Of a stretch of DNA of 64,000 nt, positions 1 through 9,004 are shown in pieces (the first letter of the stretch is position 1; every line of letters starts with the position of its first letter). The notes under the pieces were generated by a model. That model saw only the letters and a list, made by a program, of their open reading frames with translations, was not told where the DNA came from and searched no databases. The stretch lies in NCBI RefSeq assembly GCF_025971955.1, contig NZ_JAPDMX010000002.1:265871-329870 (forward strand), given 5' to 3'. This stretch comes from Shewanella subflava. Lineage in GTDB: Bacteria; Pseudomonadota; Gammaproteobacteria; Enterobacterales; Shewanellaceae. Made by a program: the position numbers and the translations under genes.

Positions 1-896
1 GGGATTAAATTAATCTTACATGGCGTATCTTTCATGACTTTAGCTAATTCATGCGCTTGATCTGTGCTGTCATTGATATGATCCAGCATCACGTATTCAA
101 CCGTGACGCGACCACGATTCGCATTAGATTTAGCGAGATAACGGCGAATACCGGCCAAAAACTCTTCAAGTGGATATTTTTTGTTGACTGGCACTAATAC
201 ATCACGAAGCGCATCATTTGGTGCGTGAATACTGACAGCAAGTGCAACATCAATTGCATCACCTAATTTATCAAGTGCAGGAACAATACCTGATGTCGAT
301 AGTGTCACGCGGCGTTTTGATAAACTAAAACCAAAATCATCCAACATAATGTCCATTGCAGGTATGACATTGGCTAAATTGAGCAATGGCTCTCCCATTC
401 CCATCATAACGACGTTAGAAATAGGACGATCACCAGTGTCTTTATGGAACCCTAAAAATTGTGATACTCGCCAAACTTGACCGACAATTTCCGACACCGT
501 CAAATTGCGGTTAAAACCTTGCTGCCCCGTTGAACAGAAAGTACATTCTAGGGCACACCCCACTTGAGATGACACGCATAAAGTGGCGCGGTCTTCCTCT
601 GGAATATACACAGTTTCAACTTCTTGGCCTTGTCCAACATCGATGGCAAACTTAATCGTGCCATCATTGGACTTTTGATAACTAGCAATTTCAGGAGCAA
701 CAATTTCGCACTTAGCTGCAAGTTTTGCTCGCAAAGCTTTGTTTATATTGTTCATGTCTTCGAAGTCGCTGACACCAAAGTGATAGATCCACTTCATTAA
801 TTGATCGGCGCGGAACGGTTTTTCACCCATTTCGCTGAACAACGCTCGCAGTCCTTTACGATCAAGATTTAATAAATTGATTTTCTTTTCACTCAT
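1..896 (-). CDS. rlmN: 23S rRNA (adenine-C2)-methyltransferase RlmN, partial at left edge
   Basis: Radical-SAM enzyme that methylates C2 of A2503 in 23S rRNA and A37 of some tRNAs. The frame opens at an ATG (894-896, minus) and runs off the window, so the C-terminus is missing. The protein begins [16 protein letters not shown] and contains the CALECTFC radical-SAM cluster motif (CxxxCxxC), the MGMGEPLLN motif and the SIHAPND segment typical of RlmN. The family is about 370 residues, so roughly 80% is present. The call is firm; only the 3' end is unseen. Confidence 0.96.
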   Translation of the reverse strand, partial: MSEKKINLLNLDRKGLRALFSEMGEKPFRADQLMKWIYHFGVSDFEDMNNINKALRAKLAAKCEIVAPEIASYQKSNDGTIKFAIDVGQGQEVETVYIPEEDRATLCVSSQVGCALECTFCSTGQQGFNRNLTVSEIVGQVWRVSQFLGFHKDTGDRPISNVVMMGMGEPLLNLANVIPAMDIMLDDFGFSLSKRRVTLSTSGIVPALDKLGDAIDVALAVSIHAPNDALRDVLVPVNKKYPLEEFLAGIRRYLAKSNANRGRVTVEYVMLDHINDSTDQAHELAKVMKDTPCKINLI

Positions 897-986
897 TTGC
901 CTAACCTCAAACACCAAAACCTGTAACAGGGCGGCGAATTATACAGGCCATATCACGTTTTAGCCAGTATATCCGAGTTTGATAAT

Positions 987-2102
987 ATGATAATATCCTT
1001 GCGGGCAATAATGCCTGTTACGAGGAAGTTTTTACTTACATTTATGTTAACTTTGTTTGTTATTGTGTTTGTTGCTATTGCCGTTTCTTTTTTATGTAGT
1101 ATTTTTGAGGCGGTGCTTTTATCGGTCACGCCAAGCTATATTGCCAATTTAAGAGAATCCAATCCAAAAATTGCTGATTTATTACAAAAGCAAAAGCAAA
1201 ATGTCGAATCACCATTAGTATCTATCTTAACCTTAAATACCATTTCTCATACTGTGGGTGCTGCAGTGGCGGGAGCACAAGCTGCGGTGGTTTTTGGCAG
1301 TGAAATGTTAGGTGTTTTCTCTGCAGTACTGACGTTCTTAATTTTATTCCTCTCAGAAATTATCCCTAAAACATTGGGTGCGAATCATTGGCGAAAACTC
1401 GCGCCTACGGTTTCTGTCTGTTTATACTGGATGGAAAGATTGACTGCACCGCTTATCTGGATGTCGCAGAAAGTCACTAACCTATTAGGCAAAGGCGAAG
1501 AAGGTCAATACATTCGTCAGGAATTAAGTGCCATGACAAAAATGGGTAAAGACAGTGGAGAACTCGGTGAACAAGAGTCACAAATTTTAACCCAAATATT
1601 ATCGGTAAAAGACATGGTGGTTACCGACATCATGACCCCGAGAACGGTGATATTTAAATTGCCAACCGATATTAGCCACAATGAATTTATCGACAAGCAT
1701 TTATCCAGCCCGTTTACCCGAGTACCAGTATATGAAGGTGAACGTGACAATGTAATTGGTTATATCAATCGTAATGACATTCTATTAAATGTCCGTCAAA
1801 CACCTGATGCGCAGATCAGTGAACATTTAAAAAGTTTATTGGTTATTCCATCGTCGGTCAAAGTGTTGCCGCTTTTTCAAATGATGATTAAACGTAATGC
1901 TAAAATGGCATTAGTGGTTGACGAGTACGGTTCAAGTGAAGGCATAGTCACCATCGAAGATATTATTGAAACGTTAATTGGATTAGAAATTGTCGACTCA
2001 AAAGACCTCGCTCCTGATATGCAAGCGCTGGCCAGAAAATTGTGGCAACGCCGTGTAAAAAATAAAGGGCTGGTATTATCTGATGATGGTAAAACCCATT
2101 AA
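987..2102 (+). CDS. CNNM-domain / CBS-domain membrane protein (hemolysin-like)
   Basis: Predicted inner-membrane protein of the CNNM (DUF21) family, proposed in other bacteria to act in divalent cation transport. Residues about 10-170 are hydrophobic with several membrane segments and include the conserved SEIIPKTLGA motif. Residues about 190-330 form a CBS pair (VTDIMTPRTVIF and DEYGSSEGIVTIEDIIETLIG). At 371 residues it lacks the C-terminal transporter-associated domain of longer CorC relatives. The start is uncertain: ATGs at 987, 1011 and 1044 are all possible and none has a strong ribosome binding site. It is divergent from rlmN, with about 90 bp between them for promoters. Confidence 0.85.
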   Translation: MIISLRAIMPVTRKFLLTFMLTLFVIVFVAIAVSFLCSIFEAVLLSVTPSYIANLRESNPKIADLLQKQKQNVESPLVSILTLNTISHTVGAAVAGAQAAVVFGSEMLGVFSAVLTFLILFLSEIIPKTLGANHWRKLAPTVSVCLYWMERLTAPLIWMSQKVTNLLGKGEEGQYIRQELSAMTKMGKDSGELGEQESQILTQILSVKDMVVTDIMTPRTVIFKLPTDISHNEFIDKHLSSPFTRVPVYEGERDNVIGYINRNDILLNVRQTPDAQISEHLKSLLVIPSSVKVLPLFQMMIKRNAKMALVVDEYGSSEGIVTIEDIIETLIGLEIVDSKDLAPDMQALARKLWQRRVKNKGLVLSDDGKTH

Positions 2103-2145
2103 TCTACTTTCTCGTCATACTCGCCTTAATTTATGATACTAGCAA

Positions 2146-2180
2146 GCTCAACTTGTAATGAACGTTGATACAAGTTGAGC
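2146..2180. terminator. Hairpin downstream of the CNNM gene
   Basis: An 11-bp perfect inverted repeat, GCTCAACTTGT / ACAAGTTGAGC, with a 13-nt loop lies between the CNNM gene and the metallophosphatase gene. It is not followed by a clean T-run, so it may be a weak terminator or an RNA-stabilising hairpin. Confidence 0.4.
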
Positions 2181-2244
2181 CGTATAATTTAGTATATGCT
2201 TATTTTTAAATGCTAAGATAAATGGCATTCAGTTGAGGGAAAAC

Positions 2245-3978
2245 ATGCCTAATATTTATCGCCTATCTATTGCTCACATCAATGACACCCACTCTAACTT
2301 TGAACCGAGTCAGGTTAAATTTACCTTACAGCATCAGCAACAAAGTTATAGTTTAGCCGTCAACACGGGTGGTTATGCTCGCCTAGGATTCCAGATCCAA
2401 CAAGCCCGCCAACAAGCAGAAGCTAAACAGCAGCCATTTTTGTTTCTGCATGGAGGGGATAGCTTTCAGGGAACATTGTATTTTCGTGAATTTCAAGGCG
2501 CTGCAAATGCGCATCTGCTCAATTTACTCAAGCCCGATGCAATGGTGTTAGGCAATCATGAAATCGATGCGGGTAATAGCCCTGTTCAAGCTTTTTTAAA
2601 TCGAATTGAATTTCCGCTCATGGCTGGCAATATGGATCTGAGCCAAGAAGATATCAATAAAGCCGGCAAACTGCGCGACCATCCGCAATTATTAGACTAT
2701 GAGGTCGACCAAGGTATCGCCAAGGTTTTACTCAAACCATTTTATGATACCCAAATAGCGATAGTTGGCATTACATTAGACCAGATGCCGCTGATTGCCA
2801 GACCGGATCCTGACACCTTGTTTGTCAACGCCATCGACACTACAAGACGCACGATTAAGGCACTTCATCAGCAAAATATTCGGCATATTGTAATATTAAG
2901 CCACCTTGGCATAGATCAAGACCGCGAGTTGGCAAAACAAGTTAGCGGTATTAGCTTAATTATTGGTGGCCATTCTCATACGCTTCAGGGCGATTTTAGC
3001 CGTGTTGGCATGTCTAACATGCCATATGGTGAAACCGTTAATCAAATACCCATTTTTCATGCTGGGAAATACGCTGAAACCATAGGCTTAGTTGATCTTT
3101 GTTTTGATGCCGATGGTAGGGTCTGCCAATTTGAAGGCGATAACTTCTTTATGCTTGGGGATGAAATCAACATTAGTCAAAACTCAGAACAGCCCATCCC
3201 TGAAGATGTTCAGCGAGAACTGATTACTGACTTACGACAACATCCGAATATGCTCAATGGGGCACAGGATGATCAAATAGATAACGTGATTCACACGCAA
3301 TATCGCCCTGCACTGGCTGCACTTGAGCAACAAATTCTCGCCCATATTCCGAAGGATTTTATTCATACGCGCTTACCGAGCAAACATTTTCCCCATGGCA
3401 GTGAAATAGCCCCTTGGGTTAGCCGCAGTATGTTTAAAGCAACCCAATTAGTTGAACCCAAATTGGATTTTGCATTACACAATGCTGGCGGTGTGAGGCA
3501 ATCGCTCAGCAAAGGACAGCTTTCTGTTGCTGATGTATTCGGTCGTATCCTGCCCTTTGAGTTACCTTTAGTGACTTATCAGATTAAAGGGCAATACATT
3601 ATTGAAGTGTTAGAGTCGACCATTAATGCTGCCACCAATAACGGCATTATTGGCACGGGTGCGGGTAGTTTTCCTTACCCTTACGGTATTCGCTATAGCT
3701 ATGATGGCAAAAAGCCACTGGGTGAACGCATTACCTCCGTAGAAGTCTACCGTGATGAGCTTTGGCAACCTTTGCTTCAGGATGCACTGTATATTGGCGT
3801 ATCCAGCTCATATACGGCATCTGGACGTGAAGGGTATGGCGCAATTCTCAAGGCAATATGGCAACACCCCTTAGACAACAAAACGCTTCCAGAGGCATTT
3901 ATTGACTTTGTTTGCCAATATGGCTACAAGATAGGACAACAACAAATTGTAAATATAAATTACATTAGCCATAGATGA
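2245..3978 (+). CDS. 5'-nucleotidase / UshA-family metallophosphatase
   Basis: Binuclear metallophosphoesterase of the 5'-nucleotidase family, expected to hydrolyse nucleotides or related phosphoesters. The N-terminal catalytic domain shows the metal-binding motifs HINDTHSN (start), GGDSFQG, GNHEIDAG and GGHSHTLQG. The C-terminal nucleotide-binding domain includes LHNAGGVRQ and the SSSYTASGREGYG segment. The start at 2245 is preceded by a strong GAGGG ribosome binding site 7 nt upstream; an upstream TTG at 2233 is in frame but overlaps that site. No signal peptide is visible, unlike periplasmic UshA, so it may act in the cytoplasm. The exact substrate is not deducible. Confidence 0.9.
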   Translation: MPNIYRLSIAHINDTHSNFEPSQVKFTLQHQQQSYSLAVNTGGYARLGFQIQQARQQAEAKQQPFLFLHGGDSFQGTLYFREFQGAANAHLLNLLKPDAMVLGNHEIDAGNSPVQAFLNRIEFPLMAGNMDLSQEDINKAGKLRDHPQLLDYEVDQGIAKVLLKPFYDTQIAIVGITLDQMPLIARPDPDTLFVNAIDTTRRTIKALHQQNIRHIVILSHLGIDQDRELAKQVSGISLIIGGHSHTLQGDFSRVGMSNMPYGETVNQIPIFHAGKYAETIGLVDLCFDADGRVCQFEGDNFFMLGDEINISQNSEQPIPEDVQRELITDLRQHPNMLNGAQDDQIDNVIHTQYRPALAALEQQILAHIPKDFIHTRLPSKHFPHGSEIAPWVSRSMFKATQLVEPKLDFALHNAGGVRQSLSKGQLSVADVFGRILPFELPLVTYQIKGQYIIEVLESTINAATNNGIIGTGAGSFPYPYGIRYSYDGKKPLGERITSVEVYRDELWQPLLQDALYIGVSSSYTASGREGYGAILKAIWQHPLDNKTLPEAFIDFVCQYGYKIGQQQIVNINYISHR

Positions 3979-4059
3979 TTTTAGGCTTTGATCACAGACC
4001 ACAACAGCCTTGCGTGTTTTAATGACGCCATTACCGAGTAAAAAATCAAGGACACATGA

Positions 4060-4362
4060 ATGAAAACAAAACTAATCAAAATTCTTGCCGCGGCAACCCT
4101 TGCTTTAGGTGTTTCTTCAGCTTGGGCTCAGGGTGTTATCCATCAAGGTGAAGTCATTGACACCATGAATGGCGGTGGTTACACATATGTTCAAGTAAAA
4201 GAAGCTGGCAAAACTTATTGGGCTGCAGGACCTCAAGTTGAAATCGTTAAAGGCGATAATGTTGAAATGTCTGAGCAGATGTGGATGACTGATTTTAAAA
4301 GCGCAAGCTTAGATCGTACATTTGATGAAATTATGTTTGTTGGTCATATTATCAAAAAATAA
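4060..4362 (+). CDS. NrfJ-like small exported protein
   Basis: 100-residue protein with a clear Sec signal peptide (MKTKLIKILAAATLALGV then ASA-type cleavage near SSAWAQG). The mature part, with GEVIDTMNGGGYTYVQV, KTYWAAGP and a C-terminal SLDRTFDEIMFVG segment, matches the small beta-rich NrfJ-related family found beside or apart from nitrite-reductase genes in Shewanella. No nrf genes lie near it here. A good rho-independent terminator follows at 4388. The biochemical function is not established; the name reflects sequence resemblance only. Confidence 0.75.
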   Translation: MKTKLIKILAAATLALGVSSAWAQGVIHQGEVIDTMNGGGYTYVQVKEAGKTYWAAGPQVEIVKGDNVEMSEQMWMTDFKSASLDRTFDEIMFVGHIIKK

Positions 4363-4387
4363 TAGTCTCAAATTTGATCCGCTAAAT

Positions 4388-4439
4388 ATCGGTTAATCTC
4401 AACAGGCTAGAATGCCTTAATAGAGTTAACCGATTTTTT
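4388..4439 (+). terminator. Rho-independent terminator after the NrfJ-like gene
   Basis: Inverted repeat ATCGGTTAA (4388-4396) / TTAACCGAT (4426-4434), extended by CTC/GAG inside, and followed directly by a T-run. It lies 26 bp after the stop codon of the NrfJ-like gene. Confidence 0.8.
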
Positions 4440-4501
4440 ATACCTATTTCAGGCAAGTAATGTTCAGAAGAATCAAACAGAAATGCAGAATAATAAAGCA
4501 G

Positions 4502-4590
4502 ATTTTGATGATAAGTTGTTATTCTACAATCAAAAAATTTAACGAAGTTATTAAGTATTTTAGCTGCTAGAATAAGCTGTTATTTATTAC
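4502..4590 (+). repeat. Dispersed repeat R2, copy a
   Basis: Non-coding segment that aligns with 55826-55918 over about 90 bp. Shared blocks include ATTTTGATGATAAGT, AAAAAATTTAACG, AAGTATTTT and TTATTTATTAC, with substitutions and small gaps between them. It lies just upstream of the acetyltransferase gene. No inverted termini or target duplications were recognised. Confidence 0.6.
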
Positions 4591-4619
4591 GATTTGTATT
4601 CTCCGTGTTCCTCAAATAG

Positions 4620-5114
4620 ATGAAACCTATGACCGTTTTTACAATTGTTGATTTTCATCCTTGTCATGCCCGCGCAATTAGCCTGTTGTATCACCAAGCA
4701 ATACACGCCATTGAGCATCCGAGATACAATTCAGCTAAAAAACGCGCATGGTCTGGAGCGCCGCGTTCAGCAAAACATTGGCAACTGAGGTATAAACGCA
4801 ATAAAGCTTGGGTGGTACAAAATGATCAACAACACGTTGTTGGTTTTATTGGCATGGAAACCCAGTTCTACCAACGCGGGTACATCGATTGTCTATATGT
4901 TGATCCACTATTTCAGCAGCAAGGCATTGCCAGCCTGCTAATTACACACCTGCAATACTGGGCTAAGGCACACCATTATCATCAATTATCGGTCGATGCG
5001 TCCTACCTGTCTAAACCCCTGTTTGAGCGACACAACTTTACTTTCATCAAATCTAATTTAAGAGTTAAAAACAACCAAACATTGGCGGCATTTTACTTAG
5101 AAAAACGATTATGA
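4620..5114 (+). CDS. GNAT-family N-acetyltransferase
   Basis: 164-residue acetyl-CoA-dependent acetyltransferase of the GNAT fold. The acetyl-CoA binding motif A is visible as YIDCLYVDPLFQQQGIASLLI (about residues 100-120), followed by the beta-alpha segment LSVDASYLSKPLFERHNF of motif B. The substrate cannot be told from sequence; the small size and layout suggest a YafP-like or general small-molecule acetyltransferase. The start at 4620 or the in-frame ATG at 4629 are both possible. The last 22 bp overlap the convergent DUF3820 gene. Confidence 0.85.
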   Translation: MKPMTVFTIVDFHPCHARAISLLYHQAIHAIEHPRYNSAKKRAWSGAPRSAKHWQLRYKRNKAWVVQNDQQHVVGFIGMETQFYQRGYIDCLYVDPLFQQQGIASLLITHLQYWAKAHHYHQLSVDASYLSKPLFERHNFTFIKSNLRVKNNQTLAAFYLEKRL

Positions 5115-5326
5115 TTTGGTTTAACTAGCGGTTGAAGCATTTCTTCTAAGCCGTTCAATTTTACTTCATACATTAGTGCTAGTTGCTGACCTAATTTTCC
5201 CTCAGGAAATCCTTTAGCGTGAAACCACACTAAGTACGGCTCAGGCAGATGTATCAACTTACGCCCTGCGTATTTACCAAAAGGCATGGTTTGATTAATG
5301 GCCTCTAATAAAGCTTGTTCATTCAT
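5093..5326 (-). CDS. DUF3820-family protein
   Basis: 77-residue small protein with the family pattern MPFGKYAGRKLIHLPEPYL(V)WF followed by GKLGQQLALMYEVKLNGL, which is characteristic of the DUF3820 family common in gammaproteobacteria. The family has no established function; the FGKYxGxxlxxlPxxYLxWF motif also occurs attached to exonuclease-like proteins. It is convergent with the acetyltransferase gene and overlaps its 3' end by 22 bp, so the two transcripts should form antisense ends. Confidence 0.8.
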   Translation of the reverse strand: MNEQALLEAINQTMPFGKYAGRKLIHLPEPYLVWFHAKGFPEGKLGQQLALMYEVKLNGLEEMLQPLVKPNHNRFSK

Positions 5327-6070
5327 TCAAGTGGTACTCTTTTTATCAAGCGCTAATGGTCGTTGAGTGTCTTCACTCAAAAACTGTTCACCTTATTTTA
5401 AGCCTCTTGGACTTTTAAGGTTGTTTTACCGTGAGATATTTAACCTCAGCTCCGGATAATAAACACTTAGCAAACAACCATTTGTCTTGCTAACTACGTT
5501 TCATTAACGTGCAATAGGCCCGCTATTGACCTGTTAATGCGCCTTGTATTCAACACAAACGACAAGTTTACGACAAAATAAGCTCAATCTGTTGAATTCA
5601 GCGTATTGAGCCCATCTCTTAGACCCAGTTGAGGTGATTTCATAATTGACGTGATTCTACATAAAAATTGATGACACAGGAAAATTGATAACAATAAAAT
5701 ATTGCCAAGTTTTAGAAGCAACTCCCACCCTCAGACGAATAATAATAGCGTAACGTTATTATATTATTTTGATATATAAAAACCAAAATAACGAAAAAAT
5801 GGTTATATACTGTAACAATATCAATCTATGTGGATGTTATTGCAGCCACTGAAAATGCCTCATAATGCAGCCAAGTAACTCATTAAATTAACCTTTTGCT
5901 AACATTGTTTCATTCAAAATTATTCGTCAATTTTTTGCCGATTATCAAAATAGCGTCAACAAAAAATCATCACGACAATATATAAAAAACGTCAAAAATC
6001 AGCTAATTGACTAAGTATTAACATCCAGACTACATTACAGCTATATCACGCAATAATGAGGTGGCGATAA
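5327..6070. other. Intergenic region with repeat R1 copy a and the parA upstream region
   Basis: No convincing gene is present in these 744 bp. The left third holds repeat R1 (5440-5636). The right half is very AT-rich and should carry the promoter of the parA-like gene. A dyad TTATTTTG (5764-5771) / CAAAATAA (5784-5791) could be an operator for the ribbon-helix-helix partner encoded downstream, but this is only a suggestion. Confidence 0.6.
5440..5636 (+). repeat. Dispersed repeat R1, copy a
   Basis: About 195-bp non-coding repeat. Conserved landmarks in order are TTAACCTC, GGATAATAAAC, TTAGCAAACA, TTGCTAACT(A/G)CGTTTC, AGGCCCGCTATTGAC, GCGCCTTG, CTCAATCTGTTG, TATTGAGCCC and CAGTTGAGG. The same order is seen at 55915-56112 on this strand and inverted at 14929-15121. 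It does not encode a protein and shows no obvious terminal inverted repeats. Confidence 0.75.
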
Positions 6071-6817
6071 ATGATTATTTTAGTTGGCGGTGAAAAAGGC
6101 GGCAGCGGCAAAAGCTGTCTTGCGCAAAATATTGCAGTATTTCTCACAAAAGAAACTAAAGCCAGTGTCATCATGGTGGATTGCGACCCCCAAAGAACCA
6201 CATCCGATTGGATCCAGGCGCGTAACAACAACCCTGATTTGCCAGCAATCAATTGTGTGCAGCTTTATGGCAAAATTCGCAACGACTTGCTCAGTTTAGA
6301 GCAGCATTATGACTATGTCATCGTCGATTGCGGTGGACAAGATAACCTTGCACTGCGTGCAACCATGTCTGTTGCATCACATGTATTGATGCCATTAAGA
6401 CCTAAACGTCGCGATCTTAAAACAGTTAGTCACATGGATGATATCGTTGCCACCTGTATGATGATTAACCCTAACATGCGCGCTTCGTTTGTTATCACCC
6501 AATGCCCTAACTTACCTAATCAGGCAGGCAGAATATTGGAAGCGAAGGAAGTTTGCCGCACCTACGATATCAATGTGTTAGATGCAGTAAATTACAGTCG
6601 CAACATTTATGATGACAGTGAAGAGTCAGGCTTGTCAGTGATTGAAATCGAACCCAATGGTAAAGCGGCTGAAGAAATGCGTGCTATCGCGTGTGAATTA
6701 CTACAAGCAGAAAATGCCAAACAAATCATGGAGCAGCGTTTAACGCCGCGTAATGTCACTACACTAAGGGGAAATTATGGGACTGGCCGATCTCAAGAAA
6801 AACGCCTCGTCATGTAA
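6071..6817 (+). CDS. ParA/MinD-family ATPase (orphan partition-type)
   Basis: 248-residue deviant Walker-type ATPase. The Walker A motif is GGEKGGSGKSCLAQ near the N-terminus (residues about 6-19), with the signature lysine before GG. Switch motifs VDCDPQRTTSDW (about 36-47) and VIVDCGGQDN (about 85-94) follow. Such proteins use ATP-driven dimerisation on DNA or membranes to position plasmids, chromosomes or protein complexes. The 3' end overlaps the next gene, which encodes a ribbon-helix-helix protein, so the pair looks like a compact ParA-ParG/Omega-type cassette. No replication initiator is nearby, so it is not an obvious plasmid remnant. Confidence 0.85.
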   Translation: MIILVGGEKGGSGKSCLAQNIAVFLTKETKASVIMVDCDPQRTTSDWIQARNNNPDLPAINCVQLYGKIRNDLLSLEQHYDYVIVDCGGQDNLALRATMSVASHVLMPLRPKRRDLKTVSHMDDIVATCMMINPNMRASFVITQCPNLPNQAGRILEAKEVCRTYDINVLDAVNYSRNIYDDSEESGLSVIEIEPNGKAAEEMRAIACELLQAENAKQIMEQRLTPRNVTTLRGNYGTGRSQEKRLVM

Positions 6818-7175
6818 AGCGGCGTTTTCAAAGCAAATGTCTATTGAAGAGTTTATCGATAACGCAAGTCTTTATGCGTTAGGTCAAACTCATGAGTTTA
6901 CTCAACACACGAATGTGGTTGACTTTTTACAACGTCGAGACAATAAGCAAGCGACTCAATCACCAAAGTTTGTCAATCAAACTGAACAAGTCAAAAAGCC
7001 GTTTCGACGTGCCACATTTACGTTAAGTGAGCAAGCAATCCGTGATTTAACCGCATTAAGCCAGGGCAGTAAAATGGCTAAATCAAAATTAATTCGCCAC
7101 TTAATTGCCGAGCACAATTTATTATCAGAAGAAGATAAGCAGGCTTTATATCAGCAATTTGCACAAAATACATAG
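6777..7175 (+). CDS. Ribbon-helix-helix partner of the ParA-like ATPase
   Basis: 132-residue protein starting inside the 3' end of the parA-like gene (41-bp overlap) behind a strong AAGGGGA ribosome binding site. The N-terminal ~75 residues look flexible. The C-terminal half, FRRATFTLSEQAIRDL then SKMAKSKLIRHLI, has the beta-strand/two-helix pattern of ribbon-helix-helix DNA-binding domains. This suggests a ParG/Omega-like centromere-binding partner or autorepressor. The assignment is by pattern, not by confident family match. Confidence 0.65.
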   Translation: MGLADLKKNASSCKAAFSKQMSIEEFIDNASLYALGQTHEFTQHTNVVDFLQRRDNKQATQSPKFVNQTEQVKKPFRRATFTLSEQAIRDLTALSQGSKMAKSKLIRHLIAEHNLLSEEDKQALYQQFAQNT

Positions 7176-7374
7176 CTAAAATCGATAAGCTAATAACAAT
7201 AAAAAGCCAATACTGTGATGTGTTAACCGCTCTCTAACGCTGAAGTTAATTGGTGTAGTTTTTCTCCCTTTACTCTTTATCTGGCATCATTTATGGTTGC
7301 CAGTTTTTTTATCTGCTTGAAAAACCGCCATTCCTCCCCCATCTCATTAAGACCTCCTTTATTAGAGCCTGTTT

Positions 7375-8199
7375 ATGATAGCGATTATAATTGTGTGCAT
7401 TATTGCTTTATCGGCCATCAGTTGGATCGCCAGTGCACAATGGCGACGGGAACGTCGCCGCAAACAAGTATGTTTGCAAGCTTTTCCAAAAACATGGCGT
7501 AGCATTCTGCGTAAACGTTTTCCTTATTATCAAAGTATGCCGACCGACCTGCAATTACAGTTAAAAAAGCACATTCAAATATTCATCGATGAAAAACAAT
7601 TTATTGGCTGTGATGGACTCACCATCACAGATGAAATTAGAGTCACCGTTGCGGCGCAAGCTTGTTTACTGCTGTTAAACCGTAAAACAGACTATTACCC
7701 TAATTTAAAACAAATACTTATTTATCCGCATGCTTTTATTGTAGAGCAACAAAAAGTAGATTTTGCAGGTGTTACATCGCATCACAGAAGTGTTTTACTT
7801 GGCGAATCATGGGGTAATGGCAAGGTCATTTTATCTTGGCAAAATACATTGGATGGCGCGGCAGAGCCCTTTGACGGTCAAAATGTGGTTATCCATGAGT
7901 TTGCACATCAATTAGATCAGGAAAACGGCCCAGCAAATGGCGCGCCAACCTTAAGACAAATTAAAGATTATGCCGAGTGGTCATCAACCTTAGGTAAAGA
8001 ATTTAAACAGTTACAGTATTGCGCATCACAGCAAATACCGTCATTATTCAACTATTATGGCGCCACGAATCCTGCTGAATTTTTTGCCGTAATAAGCGAA
8101 ACCTTTTTTGAAAAACCTAACGCTTTTTCTCAACAGCATCCTGAGTTATATGATGAGTTAAGCCAGTTTTATCAATTGAACCCAATACATTGGCATTAA
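7375..8199 (+). CDS. mtfA: MtfA-like zinc metallopeptidase (M90)
   Basis: 274-residue member of the M90 family. In E. coli, MtfA is a zinc peptidase that binds the glucose repressor Mlc and so relieves repression of ptsG. The HExxH motif appears as VIHEFAHQLDQENGPANGAP (about residue 175), and the family segment PAEFFAVISETFFEKP (about 235-250) supplies the further metal/catalytic glutamate. Unlike the soluble E. coli protein this one begins with a hydrophobic stretch (MIAIIIVCIIALSAISWIA), suggesting membrane attachment. It stands alone between unrelated genes. Confidence 0.88.
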   Translation: MIAIIIVCIIALSAISWIASAQWRRERRRKQVCLQAFPKTWRSILRKRFPYYQSMPTDLQLQLKKHIQIFIDEKQFIGCDGLTITDEIRVTVAAQACLLLLNRKTDYYPNLKQILIYPHAFIVEQQKVDFAGVTSHHRSVLLGESWGNGKVILSWQNTLDGAAEPFDGQNVVIHEFAHQLDQENGPANGAPTLRQIKDYAEWSSTLGKEFKQLQYCASQQIPSLFNYYGATNPAEFFAVISETFFEKPNAFSQQHPELYDELSQFYQLNPIHWH

Positions 8200-8292
8200 T
8201 AATAAAATAGCAAAGAGGCATCATCTTCATTGCCAATCTATTTTCTCAACAAAATACTTGTCCAATTAAGTGCTACCTAGCAAGGAAAAATT

Positions 8293-8928
8293 ATGCAATC
8301 CATTATTCATCGATTAGGATTCATCGCAGTCTTAATCACTACGGTAACAGCCTTTGATATCAATGCTAACCCTGTACAGCATCTTGATAATGAAACCGCA
8401 GCGGCCGAACAAGCAGAAAAAGCCACCAAGGCAGCTGTTGATCAGCAAGTGATTAGCAGCCAACAAAGTAGTGCAGAATCTGAAGCCGTAATAACTAACA
8501 TTAATCAAACAGACCACACCATCGACAGCCAAGGATTAACTGAAGCTGATAGCCACGAAGTCAATGGTCTATTGAATCAACTTCATGAAAGTGCAATTTC
8601 AGCTGACTGGGAAACTTACTTTAATTTATACCATCAGGATGCGATTTTTATCGGCACAGATGCAACTGAACGTTGGAATATGGTGCAGTTTAGAGCCTAT
8701 GCCACACCTACTAAAGGCTGGCGCTATGATCTGCAAGCCCGTCATTTACTGCAAATAGGCGATGTCATCGTATTTGATGAGCAATTATTCAGCCCAGCTT
8801 ATGGCATAAGTCGGGGAACCGGGGCATTAATTCAAACGGAACAGGGCTGGAAAATAGCCCAATATCATTTAAGCTTCCCGATCCCAAATGATAAAGCGAA
8901 ACGTATAACCTCCTTGATAATGCAATAA
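8293..8928 (+). CDS. Exported NTF2-like (SnoaL/DUF4440-type) protein
   Basis: 211-residue protein with an N-terminal signal-like segment (residues 1-25, ending near FDINANP) and an Ala/Gln/Glu-rich linker. The C-terminal domain of about 120 residues carries the cystatin-like/NTF2 fold pattern: LHESAISADWETYFNLYHQDAIFIGTD, WNMVQFRAY and the final WKIAQYHLSF strand. This pattern is typical of SnoaL/DUF4440 proteins. No catalytic residues can be assigned. It is monocistronic, with a ribosome binding site AAGGAAAAA and a bidirectional terminator immediately downstream. Confidence 0.75.
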   Translation: MQSIIHRLGFIAVLITTVTAFDINANPVQHLDNETAAAEQAEKATKAAVDQQVISSQQSSAESEAVITNINQTDHTIDSQGLTEADSHEVNGLLNQLHESAISADWETYFNLYHQDAIFIGTDATERWNMVQFRAYATPTKGWRYDLQARHLLQIGDVIVFDEQLFSPAYGISRGTGALIQTEQGWKIAQYHLSFPIPNDKAKRITSLIMQ

Positions 8929-8951
8929 ACCTTACGCTTCTCCAGTAACTA

Positions 8952-8988
8952 AAAACGCCCTTAATACTGAACATATTAAGGGCGTTTT
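8952..8988. terminator. Bidirectional terminator between convergent genes
   Basis: Perfect dyad AAAACGCCCTTAAT / ATTAAGGGCGTTTT with a 9-nt loop and A/T tracts on both sides. It separates the NTF2-like gene from the convergent HDOD gene and can serve both. Confidence 0.85.
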
Positions 8989-9004
8989 GTTATTCAATGA
9001 CCTG

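Noticed and set aside
7293..7502. 69-codon frame before the mtfA-like gene
   Set aside because: Overlaps the mtfA start in another frame and lacks a ribosome binding site.
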